Source of the DNA: CAZSRX01 sp964609675 [NCBI: uncultured Bacteroidota bacterium]
GTDB lineage: Bacteria; CLD3; SB21
Assembly: GCA_964609675.1 (NCBI GenBank)
Contig: CAZSRX010000039.1
Span: 1-33,754, forward strand
Length of the DNA stretch: 33,754 nucleotides
Direction of reading: 5' to 3'
This document shows, one piece after another, positions 25,816 through 33,754 of the stretch. Both the position numbers and the translations under genes were made by a program. The notes under the pieces were generated by a model. The model did not search any database. It was not told where the DNA came from and saw only the letters and a list, made by a program, of their open reading frames with translations. Positions within the stretch are counted from its first letter, which is position 1, and each line of letters begins with the position of its first letter.

Positions 25816-28800
25816 TCAACTGATGATTCTTCGTATTTCATTAGCCAGATCGTCCGGATGATAGGATGTTTTTTCAATGAGTCCGCGTATTTTCCCCTTG
25901 AGCGCTTGGTTTTGCTGCCGGGAAACATCCGCCGCGGTTAATATGATAATCGGCAGATCTTTGGTATCCGGATTTTTCTTGATTTCTTCGAGGACCTCCA
26001 GTCCGCTCATTCCAGGCATGAGAAGGTCCAATAACACCACGTCCGGTTTAATCGTTTTCAGCATTTCAATGGCCTCAGGTCCATTGGAAGCCTTATGAAC
26101 TTTCAGGCCCTCCCGTTCCAGCAGAGTGCCCGTTACCAGCAGGAATCCCTTATCATCATCCACGATCAGGACATTCCGGATGCTTGTTTTTAATTGGGAA
26201 AGTTCCGTCAGTTGCCGGATGCGGGCCAGCAGTTGATCTTTTTCAAGCGGTTTTACAAAGTAATCGTGGGCGTGGAGATGATAGGCTTTTTGCGGGTCTT
26301 CGGTTGCGGAGACGATTACCACCGGAATCTGAGACGTATCCGGATCGGATTTAAGCTGCTGTAACACCTGCCATCCGTTCATTCCGGGCAGCATGATATC
26401 CAGCGTAATGACCAGAGGATTCAGGCGTTTGGCCTCGCTGATGGCTTCTTCGCCCAGCTGGGTTACGTAAACTTCGTAGCCCTCGGTTTCCAGAAATCGT
26501 TTCAATAAGCTTGCGGATAGCGCGTCGTCCTCCACTACCAGAACCCGCCGATGGCTGTGGGTGCGTACGGCAAGATCGCCCTCTTCGGCATTTTCATTTA
26601 AATTATAACCATCCTGAGGAATGCGGAATGTAAACTGGCTGCCCTTGCCCACTTCGCTGGTGACCGAAATATGACCGCCATGAATCTCTACCATGTGCTT
26701 ACACAACGCCAGTCCCAAACCGGTGCCGGAATCTTCGCGGGTATGGCTGCCGTCCACCTGCCGGAATTCATCAAATATAATTTTAATATGTTCCGGGCTG
26801 ATGCCTTTGCCGTAGTCCACCACACGAACCTCCAGCATACGGCCTCGTTCTTCTTGGACGATTTCAGCGTATAAATCAATCGTCTTGCCGATGGAAGAAT
26901 ATTTAATGGCGTTGTTGATCAGATTATTGAGAACCTGTTTAATTTTTTTAATATCACCGCGTATCGGCGGAAAGTCCGGCGGAATATGAACCACCAGCGT
27001 TTGTTCCTTGCTCTGAAGGTGCGGCAGCAGATTGCGTTCCACAGACCGTACGGCATCCTGTAATATGAAATCCTCGATGAACAGTTCCATCTTACCGGCC
27101 TGGATTTTTGACAGGTCCAGGATATCGTTGATGATATTCAGCAGGTGCTTTCCGCTGGTGTGAATATCATCAAGGCACTCCCGCTGGTCTGGATTAACTT
27201 CTCCCAGTACATTGTCCAGAAGTAATTCGGAGAAACCAATAACGGCGTTTAGCGGCGTACGCAGTTCATGGCTGATGTTGGCGATAAATTGGGATTTCAG
27301 CCGGTCGGCCTCGAGGATCTTTTGATTCATCTCCATGAGTTTCTGCGTGCGTTCACGGACTTTTTTCTCAAGATTGGCGTAAAAATCAATATTACCCACC
27401 GCCAGCGCGGCCTGGGCGGCAAAGGAATTAAATAAAGCCAGGTCTGCTTCTTGAAAAGCGTGCGGATATTCCGGGTTTTCTGCCACCAGGGCGCCCATGA
27501 TTTCCTCGTCATTACGGATGAGCGTTACCATGGCTGAAGCCACCGGCATATTCAGTTGATCGAAATACGACTGATATTCGGTTTGCTTTTCAGTGTCCGT
27601 AGATGTATAGATAATATTGGTCCCGGTGTTGATGGCTTCCCCCCCATAGCCCAGATGATAGATGTTTGATAAAAGGATAGACGTGTTCAGGTCATAGCCG
27701 TCACGGGCAACCAGTTCGTAAGACTGATGCTCCATCCGATACACGATATAGCAACGATGAATTTGCGGCAGGGCTTTCCTTACCGCGTGCAGGGTAACTT
27801 CAAACAGTTCATTGAGCTTACGTAAATTAATGATCCGGCTGCTGTATTGGTTCAGATATTCCATTTCATTGGAGCGTTTCTTCACGTCATGGAACAGTCG
27901 GTGGTGCTCGATGATGATGGCGGCCAGAGAAGCATAAGAGGATAAAATATTCATATCTTCATCGGTAAAGGCGTTTTTACGATGAAAATTTTCCATTGAA
28001 ATGGTACCGATACACCGGTCCTGATACTGCAGCACCACCGTGATGGCCGATCGTATAGGCTCGTTAAATCCATTCTCAACAGGAACATGATACTTGCTTC
28101 CTTCCGTTCCCTGCATATCGTTGATGATCAGGTTTTTCCTTTCCAGGAAAGCCGCGCCGGAATAGCCCTGACCCACCGGCAGCCGGAAACCCGTCAGGTC
28201 TTTCTGATCGTATCCGTGCTGGGCGATCACTTCCAGACAGTCCATGGTAGGGTTATAAAGAAGCAGCGAACCCTTTTCGGCTTCGGGTACGGTATCCACG
28301 GCCGCATCAATAACTGTCTGTAAAATATTGCCGGTGTCCATGGAACGGATCAATTGGTTGCTGATATGGTAGAGTTTACTCAGTTCCCGGTGCCGGCGCT
28401 CGATCTGACCGATCAGGTCGAGGTTGAATAATTCGGAGGTTATATACTCGGCAATGGTTAAGGCTATGGATGTCTGATGATCCGAAAAACCTGCAGGGTC
28501 GCCGGTAATCAAAATAAGGAATCCGTAACGGTTGGCTTCTCTTTTCAATGGCAGAGCCAGTAAACAGCCGGGATCTAAGGAATGCGCGCCCAATCTCAGC
28601 GAAACGCCTTTCAACCGTTCGTCGCTGGCCGGGTTAACCGACAGGAAGGTATCGGAACAATTCAATAAAAAATTTATCAGATCTTTTTCGCCTTCGATCG
28701 CGATTATCTCATCCTGCTCGCGGTTATGGATAGTGCCGTTTAAGCGACAGGTTTTCTTTTTATGGTCGAAAAAAAGCAGAAAGCAACTATCAATGGCAAG

Positions 28801-28842
28801 ATACGGCCGGTATGTCTGAAGAAAACTCGTGTAGTTCTGCAT
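25816..28842 (-). CDS. Soluble GAF-domain hybrid histidine kinase with two receivers
   Basis: The 1008-residue protein has no membrane segment, so it senses the cytoplasm. Three GAF-like domains are visible (about 1-145, 155-310 and 330-485); the second is the most canonical. A coiled coil leads into HisKA with H525 ([15 protein letters not shown]). HATPase_c follows, with NLINNAIKY, DYGKGI and GTGLGLAL. The first receiver holds D815 (TLDIMLPGMNGW) and the second D939 (LLDLLMPGMSGL). The kinase core and first receiver closely resemble those of the 1320-residue kinase, suggesting duplication within the genome. AGGA lies 8 nt before the ATG. The DivK-like regulator is downstream on the same strand. 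Confidence 0.95.
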   Translation of the reverse strand: MQNYTSFLQTYRPYLAIDSCFLLFFDHKKKTCRLNGTIHNREQDEIIAIEGEKDLINFLLNCSDTFLSVNPASDERLKGVSLRLGAHSLDPGCLLALPLKREANRYGFLILITGDPAGFSDHQTSIALTIAEYITSELFNLDLIGQIERRHRELSKLYHISNQLIRSMDTGNILQTVIDAAVDTVPEAEKGSLLLYNPTMDCLEVIAQHGYDQKDLTGFRLPVGQGYSGAAFLERKNLIINDMQGTEGSKYHVPVENGFNEPIRSAITVVLQYQDRCIGTISMENFHRKNAFTDEDMNILSSYASLAAIIIEHHRLFHDVKKRSNEMEYLNQYSSRIINLRKLNELFEVTLHAVRKALPQIHRCYIVYRMEHQSYELVARDGYDLNTSILLSNIYHLGYGGEAINTGTNIIYTSTDTEKQTEYQSYFDQLNMPVASAMVTLIRNDEEIMGALVAENPEYPHAFQEADLALFNSFAAQAALAVGNIDFYANLEKKVRERTQKLMEMNQKILEADRLKSQFIANISHELRTPLNAVIGFSELLLDNVLGEVNPDQRECLDDIHTSGKHLLNIINDILDLSKIQAGKMELFIEDFILQDAVRSVERNLLPHLQSKEQTLVVHIPPDFPPIRGDIKKIKQVLNNLINNAIKYSSIGKTIDLYAEIVQEERGRMLEVRVVDYGKGISPEHIKIIFDEFRQVDGSHTREDSGTGLGLALCKHMVEIHGGHISVTSEVGKGSQFTFRIPQDGYNLNENAEEGDLAVRTHSHRRVLVVEDDALSASLLKRFLETEGYEVYVTQLGEEAISEAKRLNPLVITLDIMLPGMNGWQVLQQLKSDPDTSQIPVVIVSATEDPQKAYHLHAHDYFVKPLEKDQLLARIRQLTELSQLKTSIRNVLIVDDDKGFLLVTGTLLEREGLKVHKASNGPEAIEMLKTIKPDVVLLDLLMPGMSGLEVLEEIKKNPDTKDLPIIILTAADVSRQQNQALKGKIRGLIEKTSYHPDDLANEIRRIIS

Positions 28843-29905
28843 AAGGCATCCTGTAGCAGGATGGGATCCTTTTTATCTGTGTGGTTAATTTTATAAATAA
28901 AATGAATTTATTTCAAGGGTAATCTTTCGAATTTAAAAAATGACCTCGAGAAAATATTGGAAGTTGCAACTCAGAACTGGCTTTAAATGCAATGAAAAGA
29001 AGTCGAATGGAGCGGTTGCTGCATGCCGATACGAAAAAAAACAATTTTTACTGTGGGATATTCTTTTAAAAGGAATAGGATTTACCGGTATTTCGATGGA
29101 TAGCGGTTATAGAAACGGCTGTTTTAACCGCTCGTCTGAATGCCTATCGCTTATCGATTAGTCTGAAGATATTTTCTTAAACAAAACATTCAAGATTTTT
29201 GGTCGATGGCCTGAAACAGGCGTAAGGTGATGAACGATAAACCCAACGAGCGGTATGTTTCAGATAAATTCTGATACGATAGGTGATTGAAAAATCAGGC
29301 TATTAATTTTTTCTAACACTAGTCTTTTCACTGTATTTTTTTGAGTGATGATTTATCGCTGTTAAATGTCTGTCGATATCAACAGCTTCTTTCATTAAAT
29401 GTAAAGTAAATTTGGATAATACAAGTAAGGTGTTTATTTTAAACAGGATTCTGAAAATAAATTATGAAAAGATGATTTATTTTAGCAACAGGCCAGAAAT
29501 TGGGAATATTAAAGGATGTCAATTTTTTAGGTTAATCCATGAAAAAACATATGTATTCTTATTTCATATTTTATTTTTGATTTATGTATACCATTTCTTA
29601 TATTACGAGAGTAGAAATTTGTACTTATTTATCTTACAAACATGAGTAAAACGATAAAATCCATAATTGTTTTTAAATGTTTTAAATTGGGCATAATAAT
29701 TGCAAGATTTCAATATCCAGCTTGAGTACAACTATAATGAGTTCTAATAGTACATTGAAAAATATAGATTCATCATTAAATTATAAATTTTTAGTACACA
29801 ATAATATTGTATCAATATAAAACATTAAAAGTAAAAAAAAGAACTTTCCAATACAATCAGATGAATTTTAATAAATACATAAACTTAATAATAAAGGAGG
29901 GAACT
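28843..29905. other. AT-rich 1 kb gap without supported genes
   Basis: Short plus-strand frames at 28940-29161 and 29412-29645 have AT-driven composition, no Shine-Dalgarno and no recognisable motif, so I do not call them. A 9-bp inverted pair, ACCGCTCGT (29127-29135) and ACGAGCGGT (29246-29254), and a small hairpin, GCCTG-AAA-CAGGC (about 29208), hint at a decayed mobile element or structured RNA, but nothing decisive is seen. The distal part is the upstream region of the secreted propeller gene. Confidence 0.5.
29689..29704 (+). promoter_or_regulatory. Possible sigma-54 -24/-12 element
   Basis: GGGCAT (29689-29694), five bases, then TTGCA (29700-29704) resembles TGGCAC-N5-TTGCA with the correct GG-to-GC spacing. 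It lies about 200 bp upstream of the secreted propeller gene. One such match is expected by chance every few windows, so this is weak. Confidence 0.2.
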
Positions 29906-32900
29906 ATGTTTCAATCAGTCAGAAATGCAATTATTATTATAGCAATACTGCTGACAAACGGTTCAGTGTTCGGGCAATTATTGAGTGATAATCCCAACAG
30001 TAGTTTTTATGTAACCGATGGCGAAGTCTTTTCCGTGGCGCAGTCTGAAGGGGTGACATATATTGGCGGGAGTTTTACTAATCTTAAGCCCTATTACGGC
30101 CGAAGCGCGCTTATTGATACTATCACTGGAACCAATGATACAGCAAATCTGAAGATCAACGGTACGGTCTATACTGTTATTTCGGACGGCTCTGGCGGAT
30201 GGTATATAGGCGGAGATTTTAGCTACATCGGCAGTACAGCCAGGAATCGGGTAGCGCATATTCTTTCGGATAAATCTCTGGACGCCTCGTTTGCTCCTAC
30301 GGTCAACGGTACCGTGCGAACCATGGTGTTGCATAACGGAAGCCTGTATATAGGCGGAGATTTCACTGCGGTGGGGGATTCGGTCAGGAACCGTCTGGCC
30401 GCGATAAGGATAGCGGATGGTTCCATAAAATCCTGGAATCCGAATGCCAACAACAACGTCTATTCTCTGCTGGCCTCCAACGGAACGATTTATGTCGGCG
30501 GTACATTTACAAAAATCAATACCGATTCTACCCGCAATCGAATTGCGGCTGTAGATACTTTTGGAACTGTAAAACTATGGAATCCGAGCGCCACCGGCGG
30601 GAGCGGGACCATTGTCCGTGCCTTAGCCCAGTACGGCACTACGATATACGTGGGCGGGATATTTACATCAATCGGCGGTGCCAGCCGTACGAATCTGGCG
30701 GCGATTTCGGCGACAAGCGGTGCGGCAACTGCGTTTACGAGAAACGCCAACGCAGAAGTGTATGCGTTCAGTTTAGACGGCAATTATTTATATGTGGCGG
30801 GAAAATTTACAAGTTTAAATAGTACGTCAAGAAATAAAATAGCCAAAATTAATATCAGTATTGATAGTCTGCAGTCCTGGGGTTCATCCTTCGGATCGGG
30901 TTACATATACTCGGTTTATGCCACGCCTAGCAAAGTATACATTGGCGGAACATTTACTGTGGTTCGAACCTCTTCCCGTAATTTTATTGCCGCAATTCGA
31001 GCTGATGTATCGGGAACAAGTTTGGATCCTACAGCATGGGATCCAAATATGAATGGCACGGTATGGTCGATTGCGCAATGGGGAAGCAATGTTTACGCGG
31101 GCGGAGATTTTACTAGTTCGGGAGTCGGATATGCGCGCACCTACCTTGCAGCCATAAACTCCTCTACGGGGATTCCGACTTCCTGGAATCCGGGCCCGAA
31201 TGCAAATGTCCGCAGTATTCTTGTAAAAGATACCGCCATAATCATTGGTGGAGACTTTACCGTCGTCAATTCAGTAACACGGAACCGCCTGGCCGCCATT
31301 GGAAAAGCTTCCGGAACGGTTACCGCTTGGTCGCCGACGGTCAACAACAATAGTGTTTATACCATGGTGGCCAATGATTCGATATTATTTATCGGCGGTA
31401 ATTTTACTCAGGTCAACAGTACCACGCGCAATCGTCTGGCTGCCGTACGCCTCAGCGATGCTTCGTTAGTCACCGGCTGGAATCCGAATATCGGAACCGG
31501 TACAGGAATTAATCGTGTAAATTCCATGTGTCTGTTGGACACCACACTGTATTTTGCCGGCGACTTTGTTTCGGTGGGCGGCACAACCAGAAATCATATT
31601 GCGGCGTATGGAATAAAATACGGGGGACTGACTGCGTGGAATCCCAATTCGAGCAGCACCGTTTATTCGATATCTCTGGATGAATCCAATTCAATTATGT
31701 ACGCCGGAGGCGCTTTTTCTACTATTGGCGGCGCGAGCCGGAGCCGAATTGCCGCATTGAATCTAACGAGCGGATCGGCAACCGCCTGGAACCCTTCTGC
31801 CGATGCTTCTTCAACAATTAAGACTGTAGTCCACCGCGCCGGAGAGGTCTTCGCTGGTGGTAATTTCGTTACGATAGGAGACTCCAGCCGTACCAGTATT
31901 GCAAGTCTGCTAAAAAGTACCGGCAAAGCAACGTCATGGAAACCGGCGGCTACCGGAGATGTGTCGGCCATCAGTTCTACGGAAACGCTGATCGGTGTCG
32001 GCGGCTCGTTTACAGCCATGGGTAATGAACGTCGGAATAATTTTGTCGTCTTTACTGCGCCGGCGGCGCCGGTAGTGGTTAATCCGTTGCCGGATACGTC
32101 CTTTGTACGGAGCTCGGGCACACACACCGCCGTGGCTAATTTATATAATATATTCCATGATGCCGATACTCCGACGCTGAATTTTACAACGGAACTGATG
32201 AACGGCGGCGGCATCGTCCCGGCTATTGTCGGTAACTCTCTGCAGATTACCGTAATCAACGACTCACTCGGAACATATAATGTCAAGGTAACGGCAAAAG
32301 ATGAATATGATCAGGCCGCATCAGACATTATGGCCGTTACGGTGTACCGGCCGAATGAAGCCCCGTATGTGAACGCGCCGATCAGCGATATGACGTTGCC
32401 TGAAGATTTTGGAGAGGCATACGCCGCCACGCTGAATCAGGTTTTTAAAGATGATTTCGGCGGCAATCCGCTAACTTTTAATGCTAATGGGCTTACTTCC
32501 GGCGTGACAACAGTAATCGCTAATGATACATTATACGTTCGAAGTCAGCAAAATTTTAACGGCCAGGCCGAAATTGCGGTAAGCGCCACGGACGGTGAAT
32601 TTACCGCGCGCGATACGTTCTTAGTTAACGTGACGCCGGTGAATGATTCGCCGGTACGCGTCAATCCCATCAGCGATGTTGTCAAAACAGAGGATTTCGG
32701 CGTGGACACGGTGGCGTACCTGAACAACGTTTTTGCCGATCCCGATAATCCGACGCTGACGTTCGGTGTTACGGCTTCCGGTGCGGGTGTGACCGCCGGT
32801 ATTGACGGCGACCGGCTCTATATCGCCAGTACGTCCGGTTTCAACGGACAGGTTGAGTTTTATGTTACGGCCACGGACGGTGAATTTACCGCGCGCGATA

Positions 32901-33544
32901 CATTCTTAGTTGACGTCACGCCGGTGAATGACCTCCCTGCGGTTTTCACACTTTTAGAGCCGCTGAACGGGGATACGGCAAGAAATATAATGGCCGGCAT
33001 TAATTTCTCTTGGCAGGCATCCGGAGATGTTGATGGTGACATTCTGAGTTATACCCTGTTCATTGATGGGCCTGGATTTGACACGTCCATATCCTGCTCC
33101 GCGGATACATTTTACTTATTTAATATTGTAGAACGTTTGACTGAAAACGCGTGGTATAACTGGTATGTTCTGGTCAGCGACGGTTCAGAAACGGTTTCAT
33201 GCGCCGATACCTTCCGTTTCTATGTTCCGACTTTAATTGGAATCATCAATGATGGCGGAAAGCCCACGGCATATGAACTCAGCCAGAATTATCCGAATCC
33301 GTTTAATCCAACGACAACAATCCGCTTTGCTATCAAAGATGCCGGAAGGGTTTCGTTGAAAGTATATAATCTCCTGGGGCAGGAAGTACGGACGCTGTTT
33401 AGCGGCAATTTACCTGCAGGGTTCAAACAAGTTATCTGGGACGGAAAAGACAATGCCGGCAGGATTGTATCCACCGGTATATATTTCTACCGCCTCGAAA
33501 CAGAGAAGTTTGTAAAGACGCGGAAAATGACGCTCATCAAGTAA
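29906..33544 (+). CDS. Secreted beta-propeller/cadherin-like protein with type IX secretion tail
   Basis: The 1212-residue exoprotein has a signal peptide (1-22, ending SVFGQ). It then has 14 repeats of about 50 residues with the pattern V-Y-x8-Y-I/V-G-G-x-F-T-x8-R-N-R-L-A-A-I, as in delta-60/DUF5122-type propellers; 14 would make two seven-bladed propellers. Two or three cadherin/Ig-like domains follow (VNPISDVVKTEDFG, ATDGEFTARDTFLV), then a fibronectin-like segment. From about residue 1123 comes a FlgD-like sorting domain, YELSQNYPNPFNPTTTIRF, ending in TGIYFYRL and RKMTLIK, the type IX secretion signature. I chose the ATG at 29906 because AAAGGAGGG lies just upstream and the signal peptide begins there; the frame is open further upstream to 29807. 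The role is probably surface binding or adhesion, inferred from domains. Confidence 0.93.
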   Translation: MFQSVRNAIIIIAILLTNGSVFGQLLSDNPNSSFYVTDGEVFSVAQSEGVTYIGGSFTNLKPYYGRSALIDTITGTNDTANLKINGTVYTVISDGSGGWYIGGDFSYIGSTARNRVAHILSDKSLDASFAPTVNGTVRTMVLHNGSLYIGGDFTAVGDSVRNRLAAIRIADGSIKSWNPNANNNVYSLLASNGTIYVGGTFTKINTDSTRNRIAAVDTFGTVKLWNPSATGGSGTIVRALAQYGTTIYVGGIFTSIGGASRTNLAAISATSGAATAFTRNANAEVYAFSLDGNYLYVAGKFTSLNSTSRNKIAKINISIDSLQSWGSSFGSGYIYSVYATPSKVYIGGTFTVVRTSSRNFIAAIRADVSGTSLDPTAWDPNMNGTVWSIAQWGSNVYAGGDFTSSGVGYARTYLAAINSSTGIPTSWNPGPNANVRSILVKDTAIIIGGDFTVVNSVTRNRLAAIGKASGTVTAWSPTVNNNSVYTMVANDSILFIGGNFTQVNSTTRNRLAAVRLSDASLVTGWNPNIGTGTGINRVNSMCLLDTTLYFAGDFVSVGGTTRNHIAAYGIKYGGLTAWNPNSSSTVYSISLDESNSIMYAGGAFSTIGGASRSRIAALNLTSGSATAWNPSADASSTIKTVVHRAGEVFAGGNFVTIGDSSRTSIASLLKSTGKATSWKPAATGDVSAISSTETLIGVGGSFTAMGNERRNNFVVFTAPAAPVVVNPLPDTSFVRSSGTHTAVANLYNIFHDADTPTLNFTTELMNGGGIVPAIVGNSLQITVINDSLGTYNVKVTAKDEYDQAASDIMAVTVYRPNEAPYVNAPISDMTLPEDFGEAYAATLNQVFKDDFGGNPLTFNANGLTSGVTTVIANDTLYVRSQQNFNGQAEIAVSATDGEFTARDTFLVNVTPVNDSPVRVNPISDVVKTEDFGVDTVAYLNNVFADPDNPTLTFGVTASGAGVTAGIDGDRLYIASTSGFNGQVEFYVTATDGEFTARDTFLVDVTPVNDLPAVFTLLEPLNGDTARNIMAGINFSWQASGDVDGDILSYTLFIDGPGFDTSISCSADTFYLFNIVERLTENAWYNWYVLVSDGSETVSCADTFRFYVPTLIGIINDGGKPTAYELSQNYPNPFNPTTTIRFAIKDAGRVSLKVYNLLGQEVRTLFSGNLPAGFKQVIWDGKDNAGRIVSTGIYFYRLETEKFVKTRKMTLIK
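32585..32931 (+). repeat. Near-identical 62-bp direct repeats inside the exoprotein gene
   Basis: The segments 32585-32646 and 32870-32931 match at 59 of 62 positions by eye. They encode the same ATDGEFTARDTFLV(N/D)VTPVND stretch at the end of adjacent cadherin-like domains. Such nucleotide identity suggests a recent domain duplication or gene conversion. Confidence 0.9.
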
Positions 33545-33568
33545 GATTAAATAAACAAGTATTTTAAC

Positions 33569-33601
33569 AGAAGCCCCGTATCGCGTTGATGCGGGGCTTC
33601 T
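33569..33601 (+). terminator. Intrinsic terminator after secreted propeller gene
   Basis: AGAAGCCCCG (33569-33578) pairs with CGGGGCTTCT (33592-33601), a perfect 10-bp stem that can be extended past a mismatch by ATC/GAT. It lies 25 bp after the stop codon. The following T-run is short. Confidence 0.75.
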
Positions 33602-33710
33602 GTCCTTTCGACCATACCCTGCTGTCCTTCCAAACAACCTTCTCCGCCGTCCTTTCGACCGACCGTTCCCACCGCTGTCATTTCGACCTCCCGAAGGGAG
33701 GAGAAATCTT
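33601..33710. repeat. Dispersed intergenic repeat with TTTCGACC units and hairpin
   Basis: TGTCCTTTCGACC (33601-33613), GTCCTTTCGACC (33649-33660) and TGTCATTTCGACC (33676-33688) are copies of one unit, with a degenerate GCTGTCCTTCC at 33621-33631. The last unit runs into a perfect hairpin, CCTCCC-GAA-GGGAGG (33687-33701), followed by AGAAATCTT. This resembles the GTCATTTCGACC...GGAGAAATCT elements that I recall from intergenic DNA of Bacteroidota and relatives. No gene is visible from here to the window end. Confidence 0.65.
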
Positions 33711-33754
33711 GTATTTCAATTATTTCTAATTTATATTCTCATTATGCGATCTCA

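Noticed and set aside
25793-25819. Upstream TTG start for the DivK-like regulator
   Set aside because: The ATG at 25792 has a well-spaced AAAGGTG and begins exactly at the conserved receiver strand.
29127-29254. Inverted 9-bp pair as an insertion-sequence boundary
   Set aside because: The arms are 110 bp apart with no transposase or target duplication, so it is too weak to call an element.
28940-29645. Two small plus-strand ORFs in the AT-rich gap
   Set aside because: There is no ribosome-binding site, no motif, and the amino acid composition follows base composition.
29807-29905. N-terminal extension of the secreted propeller protein from the ATG at 29807
   Set aside because: It would put 33 polar residues before the signal peptide, while the ATG at 29906 has a strong AAAGGAGGG.
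1-33754. tRNA or rRNA genes
   Set aside because: I saw no cloverleaf-type sequence or rRNA signature in the intergenic regions by eye; a tRNAscan/Rfam search would settle it.

Overview
The window reads as chromosomal DNA from a bacterium of the Fibrobacterota-Chlorobiota-Bacteroidota (FCB) assemblage or a near relative (Ignavibacteria-, Calditrichota- or KSB1-like); I cannot place it more precisely. The grounds are the C-terminal NPFNPTT/FlgD-like secretion tail on a 1212-residue exoprotein (type IX secretion signature), a DUF4301 protein, and a two-component-system (HTCS)-like hybrid kinase with a periplasmic propeller.

Layout. Positions 1-210 hold nothing I can support. Positions 211-6430 carry a DUF4301 protein that looks like a nucleotidyltransferase, a superoxide dismutase with a Tat-type leader, a flavodiiron protein, a lipoprotein of unknown function and an aromatic amino acid ammonia-lyase with an unusual Ala-Cys-Gly cofactor triad. 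Positions 6430-8700 are gene-poor: a possible regulatory dyad, a decayed coding stretch, a one-domain voltage-gated cation channel and a shredded IS4-type transposase. Positions 8697-12175 hold cytochrome bd oxidase (cydA, cydB) behind a DHH phosphoesterase. Positions 12180-12535 hold a candidate small RNA ending at a bidirectional terminator.

Positions 12560-19154 look like one minus-strand operon in the order response regulator, tiny ORF, ccmF, membrane-anchored protein of unknown function, ccmA-like ATPase, class II aldolase with a Cys-rich tail, plsC and rmlA. The spacings are -4 to +21 bp, apart from the tiny-ORF junctions. Two convergent signalling operons follow. A 1320-residue hybrid kinase with nfeD and a stomatin-like gene runs on the plus strand. 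A GAF-type hybrid kinase with a single-domain response regulator runs on the minus strand. They meet at one bidirectional terminator (25376-25411). A 1 kb AT-rich gap precedes the large secreted beta-propeller protein. The window ends in a dispersed intergenic repeat.

Together, the bd oxidase, the flavodiiron protein, the superoxide dismutase and the cytochrome c maturation genes suggest an organism that meets oxygen at low or fluctuating levels. The most interesting points are the nucleotidyltransferase-like motifs in DUF4301, the Cys-type ammonia-lyase triad, the calcium-channel-like selectivity filter, the incomplete cytochrome c maturation operon led by a response regulator, the Cys-cluster aldolase, and the C/U-rich small RNA candidate.
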